Positions 1 to 5,925 of a DNA stretch of 13,274 nucleotides are shown one piece after another. Position numbers and translations under genes: made by a program. The notes beneath the pieces were generated by a model, which had not been told where the DNA came from, made no database searches, and saw only the letters and a list, made by a program, of their open reading frames with translations. Position 1 is the first letter of the stretch. Every line of letters starts with the position of its first letter. The DNA comes from an uncultured bacterium (GTDB lineage Bacteria > Gemmatimonadota > Gemmatimonadetes > Longimicrobiales > RSA9), in the NCBI GenBank assembly GCA_937889645.1, contig CALBZE010000021.1:1-13274 (forward strand), written 5' to 3'.

Positions 1-284
1 CGATCAAGAAGAACTGGGAGGCGGACCACCGGCCGCTGGAGTGGGAGGACAACACGTATCGCCCGGACGACCTGTATCGGAAGCGGCACCTGAAGGAGCT
101 GATCGAGCAGGCGGTGGCGCAGTTGCCGGAGCATCACCGGGTGGTCTTCGTGCTGCGGGAGATGGAGGGGAAGACGTACGAGGAGATCGCGGAGATCACC
201 GGCGTGAACCTGGGCACGGTGAAGAGCCGGCTGAATCGTGCGAGGAACAACTTCGCGCAGCTGATCGCGCCGCTGCTGGATTAG
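1..284 (+). CDS. ECF RNA polymerase sigma factor, C-terminal part (5' end outside window)
   Basis: The reading frame is open from the window edge (first full codon at base 3) to TAG at 282-284 and gives the last 93 residues of a protein. These contain a sigma-70 region 4 helix-turn-helix: QLPEHHRVVFVLREMEGKTY, then EEIAEITGVNLGTVKSRLNR, which would bind the -35 promoter element. Only the end of the region 2-4 linker precedes it. A family member would be about 180-200 aa, so roughly half is missing upstream. The gene is followed by an intrinsic terminator, and the next gene in the same direction is a zinc-finger anti-sigma factor, so the pair is probably functional partners. The promoter set it recognises cannot be read from the window. 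The family call is very sure; the exact ECF group is unknown. Confidence 0.93.
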   Translation, partial: IKKNWEADHRPLEWEDNTYRPDDLYRKRHLKELIEQAVAQLPEHHRVVFVLREMEGKTYEEIAEITGVNLGTVKSRLNRARNNFAQLIAPLLD

Positions 285-321
285 CCGGTCGGTCCGCGGT
301 AGACCTGGAGACACCGGAATG

Positions 322-352
322 CCCCTGCGCCGTGGAGGCGCGGGGGTTTTTT
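322..352 (+). terminator. Intrinsic terminator after the ECF sigma gene
   Basis: CCCCTGCGCC (322-331) pairs with GGCGCGGGGG (337-346) around the loop GTGGA, giving a 10-bp stem with one T-G wobble. Six Ts follow directly at 347-352. It starts 38 bp past the sigma stop codon, so it should end most sigma transcripts before the anti-sigma gene. Confidence 0.9.
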
Positions 353-485
353 CATTGCCGGGCATCGGGAGGCGTTGGGAGGCTGCGGTTGCGGGTGGCG
401 GTAAGGTTGCGTCCCGTCGTACGGTTGCGTGTTGGCGCCGGCGGCGAGATTATGGACGGCGTCGTGGGTCGCGAGGCTGCGTCCG

Positions 486-515
486 GGAACATCGCCAGCG
501 CTCGCCCAGTAGACT
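486..515 (+). promoter_or_regulatory. Possible promoter of the anti-sigma gene
   Basis: GGAACA at 486-491 and TAGACT at 510-515 are 18 bp apart. The -10 matches TATAAT at 4 of 6 positions. The GGAAC element also resembles an ECF-type -35, which would allow control by the upstream sigma factor. Transcription from here would give a leader of about 50 nt. This is weak, motif-only evidence. Confidence 0.28.
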
Positions 516-569
516 ATCCGCGATGTCGCAGACGGGATCGCTGCACGAGCCGTGGGAAATGGAGTGCCC

Positions 570-1328
570 ATGACCTGCCAGGAGTTTCTGGCCCGCCATT
601 CGGATTTCGTGGATTTGGAGTTGGATCCGCGCGAGCATGCTTGTGCGGAGGCGCATCGGGCGTCGTGCCCGAAGTGCGCGCGCTACGACCGGGTGGTGCG
701 GAGCGGGGTGCGCTTGCTGCGTGGGCTGCCCGAGGTCGAGCCCTCTCCGGATTTCTTCCCGAAGCTGCAGCATCGTCTTTTCCACCTGGATGAGGAGTTG
801 AAGCGCGGCGACCGCGGGACGAGCGCGGGCGCGGTGGCGTCGCTGGCCGTAGCTGCGGCGCTCGCGCTGCTGGCCTGGAGCCCGGTGCTCCGTGCGACCT
901 TCGAGTCCGAGAACGGCGGTGCGGTCGAGCAGGCGGCGCAAGCGTCCGGGGGCGCGCCATCGGTGGCGGAGCCGTCGCGCCCGTCGTTGCAGGTGGCGCC
1001 GCGGGTGCCGGGGACCCAATCGTCATCGGGCGTCACGGTGCAGCTCGCGGCCGAGGCGGCGGATCTCCCGAGCATCGATCCCCGGTCGGTCCCGTGGGGC
1101 GGCGCGACGTTCTTCGACGAGCCGAATGCAGGGGCCGGGACGGCGTGGTGGTGGGTGGGGGCGACGGCGCCGATGGCGCCGGTGGCCGTGCCGCCATTGC
1201 GGCGTTCTTCGCGACTGGTAGACCTGCGGACACCGGGTCCGTATACTCCCCTCGTCATCGAGGCGCCGACGTTCCGGCGCACATCGATTCCTTCGCAGGC
1301 CGGCAGGGTGCAGCACGGCCGCGACTGA
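570..1328 (+). CDS. Zinc-finger anti-sigma factor, single-pass membrane protein
   Basis: This 252-aa protein would hold an ECF sigma factor at the membrane and release it on a signal. The N-terminal cytoplasmic part carries the ZAS zinc motif H-x3-C-x2-C (His29, Cys33, Cys36, with Cys3 as the likely fourth ligand). One hydrophobic helix lies at about residues 86-104. The roughly 145 residues after it should be periplasmic and are rich in Ala, Pro and Ser, with no domain I recognise. The ATG at 570 is chosen because GGAG (561-564) lies 5 nt upstream and the zinc domain begins directly. A GTG at 552 is possible but leaves no room for that site. The likely partner is the sigma factor ending at 284, although a terminator and 285 bp separate them, which is unusual for such pairs. 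The partnership is inferred. Confidence 0.88.
   Translation: MTCQEFLARHSDFVDLELDPREHACAEAHRASCPKCARYDRVVRSGVRLLRGLPEVEPSPDFFPKLQHRLFHLDEELKRGDRGTSAGAVASLAVAAALALLAWSPVLRATFESENGGAVEQAAQASGGAPSVAEPSRPSLQVAPRVPGTQSSSGVTVQLAAEAADLPSIDPRSVPWGGATFFDEPNAGAGTAWWWVGATAPMAPVAVPPLRRSSRLVDLRTPGPYTPLVIEAPTFRRTSIPSQAGRVQHGRD
1219..1247 (+). promoter_or_regulatory. Candidate sigma-70 promoter for holA, inside the anti-sigma gene
   Basis: TAGACC (1219-1224) and TATACT (1242-1247) are separated by 17 bp. They match TTGACA at 4 of 6 and TATAAT at 5 of 6 positions. The -10 ends 90 bp before the holA start codon. It would let the replication gene be transcribed independently of the stress module upstream. Confidence 0.4.
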
Positions 1329-1337
1329 TCACCGTCG

Positions 1338-2357
1338 ATGCCCCTCGTGAGCCCAGAACGCCTGCTGCGCGCGCTCGCTTCCGGCGAGCGTGGCGGCGTC
1401 TTCTTCCTTTTCGGGGACGAGGAGTTCCTGAAGGAAGAGGTCGTGGAGCGCATCGTCGAGGCGCACCTGGACCCGGTGACGCGGGATTTCAACTTCGACC
1501 TGCTCCGTGGCGACGAGCTGGATGTCGAAGCGCTGGCGTCGATGATCCAGACGCCGCCGATGATGGCGGAGTGGCGAGTGGTCCTCGTACGGGACGCGCA
1601 GGGGCTCGCCTCGTCGCCGCGCGCCCGCGCCGTGGTCGAGGCGGTGCTCGATCGGCCCATCCCCGGGCTCGCGCTCGTCCTCGTCGCGCAGCTCCCGGAG
1701 CGAACCAAGGCCAAGCTCTACGACGAGCTCAAAAAGAAGGCACGCGCTGTCGAGTTCAACCGACTGAGCCCCGGCGACGCACCGGGTTGGCTCATGGAGC
1801 GTGCGAGGGAGGAAGGGATCGAGCTCGAGCCGGAAGCCGCGCGTGCGCTCGCGGCCGCCGTCGGCCCGGAAATGGGGATCCTCGTGCGCGAGCTGGCGAA
1901 GCTCCGCGACTACGTGGGCGAGCGCGGGCGGATCACCAGAGGCGATGTGGAGGCGGCCGTCGGGAGCGTCCCGCGCGTCGACCGGTGGGAGTGGTTCGAT
2001 CTGGTCGGCGCGGGGAAGTTCCGAGAAGCGCGCGCCTCGCTCCCCGTCCTCTTCGACTCCGGCGAGACCGGCGTCGGGCTCGTGATCGGCCTCGGTACGC
2101 AGTTCCTGCGGCTTGCGATCGCCGCATCCGGCGGCCAGAAGGCGCTCGAGGCGGAGCTGCCGGCCCATCAACGCTGGCTCGCGGGCCGGTTGGCCACACA
2201 GGCCCGCCGCTGGACGGCCGACGCGCTCGACGCCGCCCTCGAGGACCTGCTGCGCGCGGACCGACTTCTCAAGTCCGCCTCGCTCGGCGACGAGCAGGTC
2301 ATCGAAGAGCTGCTCCTGAGGCTCCAGTCGCGATTGGAGGGGGCATGGGCCGCCTGA
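1338..2357 (+). CDS. holA: DNA polymerase III subunit delta (clamp loader)
   Basis: This is the delta subunit, the wrench that opens the beta sliding clamp within the DnaX clamp-loader complex. The 339-aa length is normal for the family. The N-terminal segment has the family signature VFFLFGDEEFLKEEVVERI from residue 21, with no functional Walker A motif, as known for delta. TPPMMAEWRVVLVRDA at 72-87 matches the conserved delta segment that leads into the second strand of the AAA-like fold. Residues from about 220 form the helical collar domain, including WFDLVGAGKFREARASLPVL. The gene starts 9 bp after the anti-sigma stop codon without a clear Shine-Dalgarno sequence. It overlaps the next gene by 13 bp, suggesting translational coupling. 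Confidence 0.95.
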   Translation: MPLVSPERLLRALASGERGGVFFLFGDEEFLKEEVVERIVEAHLDPVTRDFNFDLLRGDELDVEALASMIQTPPMMAEWRVVLVRDAQGLASSPRARAVVEAVLDRPIPGLALVLVAQLPERTKAKLYDELKKKARAVEFNRLSPGDAPGWLMERAREEGIELEPEAARALAAAVGPEMGILVRELAKLRDYVGERGRITRGDVEAAVGSVPRVDRWEWFDLVGAGKFREARASLPVLFDSGETGVGLVIGLGTQFLRLAIAASGGQKALEAELPAHQRWLAGRLATQARRWTADALDAALEDLLRADRLLKSASLGDEQVIEELLLRLQSRLEGAWAA

Positions 2358-3232
2358 TGGCTGCGCTGCTCGCGTCCCTCCTCCTGGCGGCGCCCGGATT
2401 CGCCCAGGATTCCGAGCTCGACCGGGTGGAATCCCTGATCGCCAACGGGGACTACGCGGCGGCCAGGGCCGCGATCGAGCAGTGGTGGAAGGCGGTCGAC
2501 GGCGGCCGGAACGTATCCTCCGACATGCGGGCCCGCGCCCACCTGCTCCGTGCGCGGCTCGCGCCCGACCTCCGTTCGGCCGAGCGGGACTACCTCGCCG
2601 TCGCGCTAGGGCACCCGACCACGCCCTACGCACCCCACGCGCTGCTCGCGCTCGGCCAGGGGTTCCTCGCCTCCGGCGACCGCGCCCGCGCCGTTTCGTA
2701 TCTCCAACGCCTCATCGACGATTACCCGGGCAGCCCGCTCCGTCCCGTCGGCTTGCTGTGGGTCGCCCGCACGCGGAGGCTGGAGGGTGACGCCGCCGGC
2801 GCCTGCGTGGCCGCTCGAGCCGGCCACGCCGGCGCCGGCCCGGACGTCGCCGCCTTGCTTCGCAGGGAAGAACAGGCCGCCTGCCAGCCGGCCGAGCAGG
2901 GCGACGCCGCGCCCCGCGGGCAGGATCAGAGCGCCGCTCGCGATGCCGGGCGTACTCCCCAGACGCAGCGCCCTGCCGCCACGCAAGGGCGGTTCGCCGT
3001 CCAATCCGGCGCGTTCCGCCAGGTCGACGGCGCCCGCGCCCTCGCCGACCGACTCCGCTCCGCCGGCTACGAACCGCGCATCGTGCTCGTGTCCGGCAGC
3101 CGCCTCCTCCGCGTCCGCGTCGGCCGGTTCCTCTCCGCGGCCGATGCCGAGTCCGTCGCCTCCAGACTCCGATCGGCCGGTTTCCCCGCCGTCGTCGTCA
3201 ACGACGCGCACCAGGAGCAGCAACCCCGGTAG
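2345..3232 (+). CDS. Exported protein with helical (TPR-like) repeats and a C-terminal SPOR domain
   Basis: The protein has 295 aa. Residues 1-20 form a signal peptide ending in GFA before QDS, so it is probably periplasmic. Residues about 25-170 are paired helices of TPR type (DYAAARAAIEQWW; HALLALGQGFLASGDRARAV; YLQRLIDDYPGSP), resembling envelope TPR proteins such as YbgF/BamD. A low-complexity linker of about 40 residues follows. Residues 215-295 are a SPOR domain (GRFAVQSGAFRQVDGARALA; LLRVRVGRFLSAADAE; two alpha-beta repeats). SPOR domains are known to bind peptidoglycan strands stripped of stem peptides, typically at the septum. ATG 2345 is chosen because GGAGGGGG at 2336-2343 lies just upstream. 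The ATG at 2357 also gives a signal peptide but sits too far from that site. A role in cell-wall or division-site organisation is inferred. Confidence 0.88.
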   Translation: MGRLMAALLASLLLAAPGFAQDSELDRVESLIANGDYAAARAAIEQWWKAVDGGRNVSSDMRARAHLLRARLAPDLRSAERDYLAVALGHPTTPYAPHALLALGQGFLASGDRARAVSYLQRLIDDYPGSPLRPVGLLWVARTRRLEGDAAGACVAARAGHAGAGPDVAALLRREEQAACQPAEQGDAAPRGQDQSAARDAGRTPQTQRPAATQGRFAVQSGAFRQVDGARALADRLRSAGYEPRIVLVSGSRLLRVRVGRFLSAADAESVASRLRSAGFPAVVVNDAHQEQQPR

Positions 3233-3245
3233 CCGCATGGGGTTG
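3221..3245 (+). other. Stem-loop over the SPOR gene stop codon
   Basis: CAACCCC (3221-3227) and GGGGTTG (3239-3245) form a perfect 7-bp stem with an 11-nt loop that contains the stop codon. No T-run follows directly, so it is only a possible weak terminator or mRNA 3' end. Confidence 0.3.
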
Positions 3246-3259
3246 TGGCGGCACTAAAT

Positions 3260-3288
3260 TTGCGTCGCGGTGCCGCTGCGTTAACAAT
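3260..3288 (+). promoter_or_regulatory. Candidate promoter of the ANTAR response regulator gene
   Basis: TTGCGT (3260-3265), 17-bp spacer, AACAAT (3283-3288). These match the sigma-70 elements at 3 of 6 and 4 of 6 positions. The segment is AT-richer than its surroundings and lies 28 bp before the start codon. Confidence 0.4.
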
Positions 3289-3315
3289 ACGTGCGTCTCT
3301 CCCCGGGAGCGTGTC

Positions 3316-3915
3316 ATGGCGACGCCGCTGAAGATCCTCATTGCCGAGGACGAAGCGTTGAACGCGCTGGCCCTGCGATCCCAACTGGAGGCGCTCGGTC
3401 ATCGCGTCGTCGGGCCGGCGCGCAATGGCCGCGAAGCAGTCGAGATCGCCTCGCGCGAGATGGTCGACCTGGCGATCCTCGACATTCGCATGCCCGAGCT
3501 CACCGGACTGGAGGCCGCCCAACGGATCGTCGCGGGGCGGCCGATCCCTATCATCCTTCTCACCGGCTTCGGCGAGCCCGAGTTCGCGGCGCTGGCGGCC
3601 AATGCGCCGATCTTCCACTACCTCGTCAAACCCGTCTCGCTCGAGGACCTCGCGCCGGCGATCGGCGTAGCGTGCTCGCGGTTCAAGGAGTGGCAGCAGT
3701 TTCGGGAGGACGCGGAACGTTTGCGCCGCAAGATCGAAGACCGGCAACTCCTCGACCAGGCGAAGGCGGTCCTGATGGACGCGCAGGGGCTCACCGAGCA
3801 CGGCGCGTATCGGCTCCTCCAGCAGGAGAGTCAGCGGCGGAGCGTGCCGATGGTCGAGATCGCCCGGACGATCCTCGTGGCGAACTCGGTCCTCCGGGAC
3901 CCCGCAACGAGGTAG
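3316..3915 (+). CDS. Response regulator with REC and ANTAR (RNA-binding) domains
   Basis: The 199-aa protein matches the architecture of AmiR/NasR-type antiterminators. The receiver domain (about 5-120) has the acidic pair Glu11/Asp12, the phosphoacceptor Asp56 in AILDIRMPE, Thr83 and Lys105 in YLVKPVS, so it looks phosphorylation-competent. A short coiled linker (about 125-145) leads to the ANTAR domain (about 137-190; LRRKIEDRQLLDQAKAVLMD and AYRLLQQESQRR). In known members this domain binds paired hexaloop hairpins in mRNA leaders to prevent termination. GGGAG at 3305-3309, 6 nt upstream, supports ATG 3316. No histidine kinase is adjacent, so its partner must be encoded elsewhere. I saw no hexaloop pair in this window. 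Confidence 0.95.
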   Translation: MATPLKILIAEDEALNALALRSQLEALGHRVVGPARNGREAVEIASREMVDLAILDIRMPELTGLEAAQRIVAGRPIPIILLTGFGEPEFAALAANAPIFHYLVKPVSLEDLAPAIGVACSRFKEWQQFREDAERLRRKIEDRQLLDQAKAVLMDAQGLTEHGAYRLLQQESQRRSVPMVEIARTILVANSVLRDPATR

Positions 3916-3939
3916 GCGCGGCACCCGAATTGCCCCCCG

Positions 3940-4518
3940 ATGGCCGGCGAGCCAGGAACTCGTTACGCCAGGGGGACGATCATTCTACGGCCGCCGCTCT
4001 CGCGTCCGCCCTCCCGGATCGAGCTGGTGCCGATCGGGACCGTGGAGGACGCGCTCCTCGATCATCTCGCCGCCGACCTCGCCGCGCGCTTCGACGTCCG
4101 GGTCGTTCGCGGGGACGCCATGCCGCCGAGCGAAGCCTGGTGGGACCCCGATCGCCACCAGTTCCGGGCGGACGACATCCTCGACGAGCTCACACGCAGG
4201 TGCGATTCGACGACGTGGACTCTGGCCGTCGTGGACGCCGACCTGCGCGACCGCGAGCGCGATTACATCTTCGGACAGGCGACCGTCGGCGGCTGCTGCG
4301 CCGTGATCGGACTCGCCCGGCTCAGGGAGGAGTTCTACGGCCGACCCGGCCGCCGCGACATGTTCCTGCGCCGCGCCGTGATCGAGGCCGCTCACGAACT
4401 CGGCCATGTCGCGGGGCTCGGCCACTGCGGCGATCCGGAATGCGTCATGTACTCCTCCGTGACGATCGAGGACACCGACCGTAAGGGGACGGAGTTCTGC
4501 GGACGCTGCGGCGCGTGA
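3940..4518 (+). CDS. amzA: Archaemetzincin-type zinc metalloprotease
   Basis: The 192-aa protein carries the complete archaemetzincin signature: HELGHVAGLGHC at 152-163 (His152, His156 and His162 bind the catalytic zinc, Glu153 is the general base). It continues with C-x4-C (Cys163, Cys168), Met170 in CVM (the Met-turn) and C-x2-C (Cys187, Cys190), which together bind a second, structural zinc. The N-terminal core begins at about residue 26 with IELVPIGTVEDALLDHLAAD, as in the family, so the first 25 residues are an extra tail or the start is further in. No signal peptide is seen, so it is probably cytoplasmic. The start has no clear Shine-Dalgarno sequence and lies 24 bp after the ANTAR gene, suggesting cotranscription. 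The family is known from archaea, some animals and scattered bacteria. Its substrates are poorly known. Confidence 0.93.
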   Translation: MAGEPGTRYARGTIILRPPLSRPPSRIELVPIGTVEDALLDHLAADLAARFDVRVVRGDAMPPSEAWWDPDRHQFRADDILDELTRRCDSTTWTLAVVDADLRDRERDYIFGQATVGGCCAVIGLARLREEFYGRPGRRDMFLRRAVIEAAHELGHVAGLGHCGDPECVMYSSVTIEDTDRKGTEFCGRCGA

Positions 4519-4564
4519 TCGCCTATCTTGTGTATCCACGCGGCCGCGCGTACTGTTCGAGTGC

Positions 4565-4879
4565 ATGGCCGACCCTCACGCATCTCCTCGCCAGCTCTAC
4601 CTCGCCTGGGTCGAAGACCAGATCGAGGAGTTCAAGGCCAGCCTGCACCGCGACGAGCTTCTCGAACTCGCGGAGGAGGCGGTCCAGGAGCTGTTCGCCT
4701 CCCAGGACGGCCAGTATCCCCTCACGGAGATCCTGCTGCGCGATGCCGTCGACGCGTTGATCTTCCGGCGCCTCAAGCTCCCGAGCTACCGTCAGTGGCT
4801 GCGCATGTGTCGTTCTGACACACCCGACCGACCTTCCGGGAGTACACCCGACGAGGCGCCGGGTCCGGCGTCTGAGTGA
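4565..4879 (+). CDS. Hypothetical protein, small and helical
   Basis: The 104-aa product is not one I recognise. Residues about 8-80 look like amphipathic helices (QLYLAWVEDQIEEFKASLHR; LLELAEEAVQELF; LTEILLRDAVDALIFRRLKL), acidic first and more basic later. Residues 82-104 are a Pro/Ser/Asp-rich, probably disordered tail. There is no signal peptide, membrane helix or Cys motif. It starts 46 bp after the metalloprotease gene with only a weak GAG upstream. A TATCTT (4524-4529) could be a -10 element, but no good -35 goes with it. Codon use matches the neighbours, which argues for a real gene. Confidence 0.7.
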   Translation: MADPHASPRQLYLAWVEDQIEEFKASLHRDELLELAEEAVQELFASQDGQYPLTEILLRDAVDALIFRRLKLPSYRQWLRMCRSDTPDRPSGSTPDEAPGPASE

Positions 4880-4899
4880 CAACGTGTGATGTGACAACG
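4876..4899 (+). repeat. Direct repeat GTGACAACG, two copies
   Basis: GTGACAACG occurs at 4876-4884 and 4891-4899, 15 bp start to start. The first copy overlaps the stop codon of the preceding gene. GTGACA matches TTGACA at 5 of 6 positions, so one copy may be a -35 element, or the pair may be an operator for the small gene at 4981. No convincing -10 is spaced to fit. Confidence 0.45.
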
Positions 4900-4968
4900 A
4901 GATACGTCTAACGCCTCCGCCGGTACGCCGCGTGCTTCGGAGATGGCGCGAAGTTGCAGCGCGATTGG

Positions 4969-4975
4969 AAGGAGG
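4969..4975 (+). promoter_or_regulatory. Strong ribosome binding site of the 60-aa gene
   Basis: AAGGAGG lies 5 nt before ATG 4981 and is the strongest Shine-Dalgarno sequence I found in the window. A complementary CGCCTCC lies at 4912-4918 in the leader and could pair with GGAGGCG (4971-4977). Confidence 0.85.
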
Positions 4976-4980
4976 CGCAT

Positions 4981-5163
4981 ATGGGAACGAATCGCAAGGT
5001 GGAGGTGCCGAGCGAGAGCGTTCAGGACACGGTCGCGGGGATCCTGGTCCGGGACCGGACCGAGCCGGCCCGGCCGCCGGTGATCTCGGCGTTCATCTGG
5101 GGCGGAAAGGTGCGGCCGGTGCCGACGCTGCCGTTCGGCCGTTGGAAGACGTCCGCCGCGTGA
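4981..5163 (+). CDS. Orphan small protein, 60 aa, function unknown
   Basis: The gene has a near-ideal ribosome binding site and its own strong terminator 21 bp past the stop codon, so it is probably a free-standing, well-expressed transcript. The product starts polar (MGTNRKVEVPSESVQDT), continues with VAGILVRDRTEPARPPV, and ends in a basic, aromatic and Pro/Gly-rich stretch (ISAFIWGGKVRPVPTLPFGR then WKTSAA). It has no Cys, no clear membrane helix and no recognisable signal peptide. The leader/core-like division resembles a modified-peptide precursor, but no maturation enzyme lies beside it, so that reading is weak. I do not recognise a family. Confidence 0.72.
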   Translation: MGTNRKVEVPSESVQDTVAGILVRDRTEPARPPVISAFIWGGKVRPVPTLPFGRWKTSAA

Positions 5164-5184
5164 CGATAAAGACTCGGAGGTTGT

Positions 5185-5220
5185 ATCGGCCCGCAGGCGA
5201 TCGCCTGCGGGCCGATTCCT
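5185..5220 (+). terminator. Intrinsic terminator, perfect 32-nt palindrome
   Basis: Bases 5185-5216 are a perfect inverted repeat (arm ATCGGCCCGCAGGCGA and its complement). It gives a stem of about 14 bp with a tiny apical loop, followed by a pyrimidine-rich TTCCTTTTC. It ends the 60-aa gene. The symmetry means the stem would also form in antisense RNA, but there is no T-run on that side. Confidence 0.85.
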
Positions 5221-5299
5221 TTTCGGGCCGGGGGAGGCGGGCGTGGAAACTGCGTTCTCGGGCGCGCGATCCGGCAACGGCGAGAAACCGGGGGGACGG

Positions 5300-5920
5300 A
5301 TGCGCGAGTGGTGGCGATTTCCCCTGTTGCTCCTGGCGGTGGGGTGCGGCGGGCCCGGGGTGTGGGATTACGTGGCGGCGCCGGTGCTGGCGGATCAGGA
5401 TTGGGGCGACCGGCTGCACCTGGAGCGCGGCGGGGTTCGCGTGATCGCGGGGCCTGTCGCGGTCTTTCCGTACGACAGGCTGCGGGCGGACGGCGTGCGG
5501 GAGCGCGGTCAGTACCAGCTGTACACGCGGGTGGCGGTCCACAACAGCGGCTCGGACGAGGTGGAGGTGTTGTGGGGCGAGGCCGAACTGGAGGTGCCGG
5601 GGGGAGGCCGGATCCGGCTGGTCGATACGCGTGAGGTCCGGGAGAACGCGTCGGGGGAGGGAATCCCGGACAATGCGGCGGTCCTTGTGGAGCGGCTGCA
5701 GCCTGGCCAACGTACGTTTCGGGCGTTGATCCCCGCGACGGTGGACGAGATCGCGATCGGCGAGCCGATGGTGCCGTTGTGCGATGGGTGCGTCTACCGG
5801 CTCGTGCTCGTGGTGGCCGTCGATGGGCGGAAAGAACGTATGGTGTTGCCGTTCCGCATGAACGTGACTCGACCGAAGACGAGCTCGGCGGGCGCGTTCT
5901 GGCGGGGGTGGGAGGATTGA
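5300..5920 (+). CDS. Predicted lipoprotein of unknown function
   Basis: From ATG 5300 the product is 206 aa and begins MREWWRFPLLLLAVGCGGPG, a short lipoprotein signal with Cys16 as the lipidation site (AVGC). The mature part looks like a beta-rich periplasmic domain (QYQLYTRVAVHNSGSDEVEV, AELEVPGGGRIRLVDTREV), similar in style to domains that accessory envelope proteins use for ligand or protein binding. It has a C-x2-C (CDGC) near residue 170. I cannot name a family. An alternative GTG at 5243 has a better ribosome binding site (GGGGAGG at 5231-5237, 5-nt spacing) but would put 19 polar residues before the signal. The stop codon abuts the next gene, so the two are probably cotranscribed. 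Confidence 0.75.
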   Translation: MREWWRFPLLLLAVGCGGPGVWDYVAAPVLADQDWGDRLHLERGGVRVIAGPVAVFPYDRLRADGVRERGQYQLYTRVAVHNSGSDEVEVLWGEAELEVPGGGRIRLVDTREVRENASGEGIPDNAAVLVERLQPGQRTFRALIPATVDEIAIGEPMVPLCDGCVYRLVLVVAVDGRKERMVLPFRMNVTRPKTSSAGAFWRGWED

Positions 5921-5925
5921 GCGGA

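Larger units (their letters stand above)
285..569. other. Intergenic region between sigma and anti-sigma genes, with GGTTGCG repeats
   Basis: No convincing gene lies in this 285-bp stretch. Besides the terminator it holds GGTTGCG at 387-393, 405-411 and 423-429, at exactly 18-bp steps. The third copy overlaps a possible sigma-70-like promoter: TTGCGT at 425-430, 17-bp spacer, GATTAT at 448-453. A second possible promoter lies nearer the gene (GGAACA at 486-491, TAGACT at 510-515). Open frames on both strands here have composition typical of antisense or random frames and no recognisable domain. Confidence 0.6.

Noticed and set aside
1094..2344. Upstream extension of the SPOR gene's reading frame through holA
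   Set aside because: The signal peptide and ribosome binding site at 2345 mark the real start; upstream is an out-of-phase copy of holA and anti-sigma DNA.
1329..2633. Long - strand open frame opposite holA
   Set aside because: It mirrors holA and the SPOR gene; its Arg/Gly-rich product has no domain, while the + strand protein is clearly holA.
5453..5479. Inverted repeat CCTGTCG/CGACAGG in the lipoprotein gene
   Set aside because: Within coding sequence, only 7 bp, no context suggesting function.
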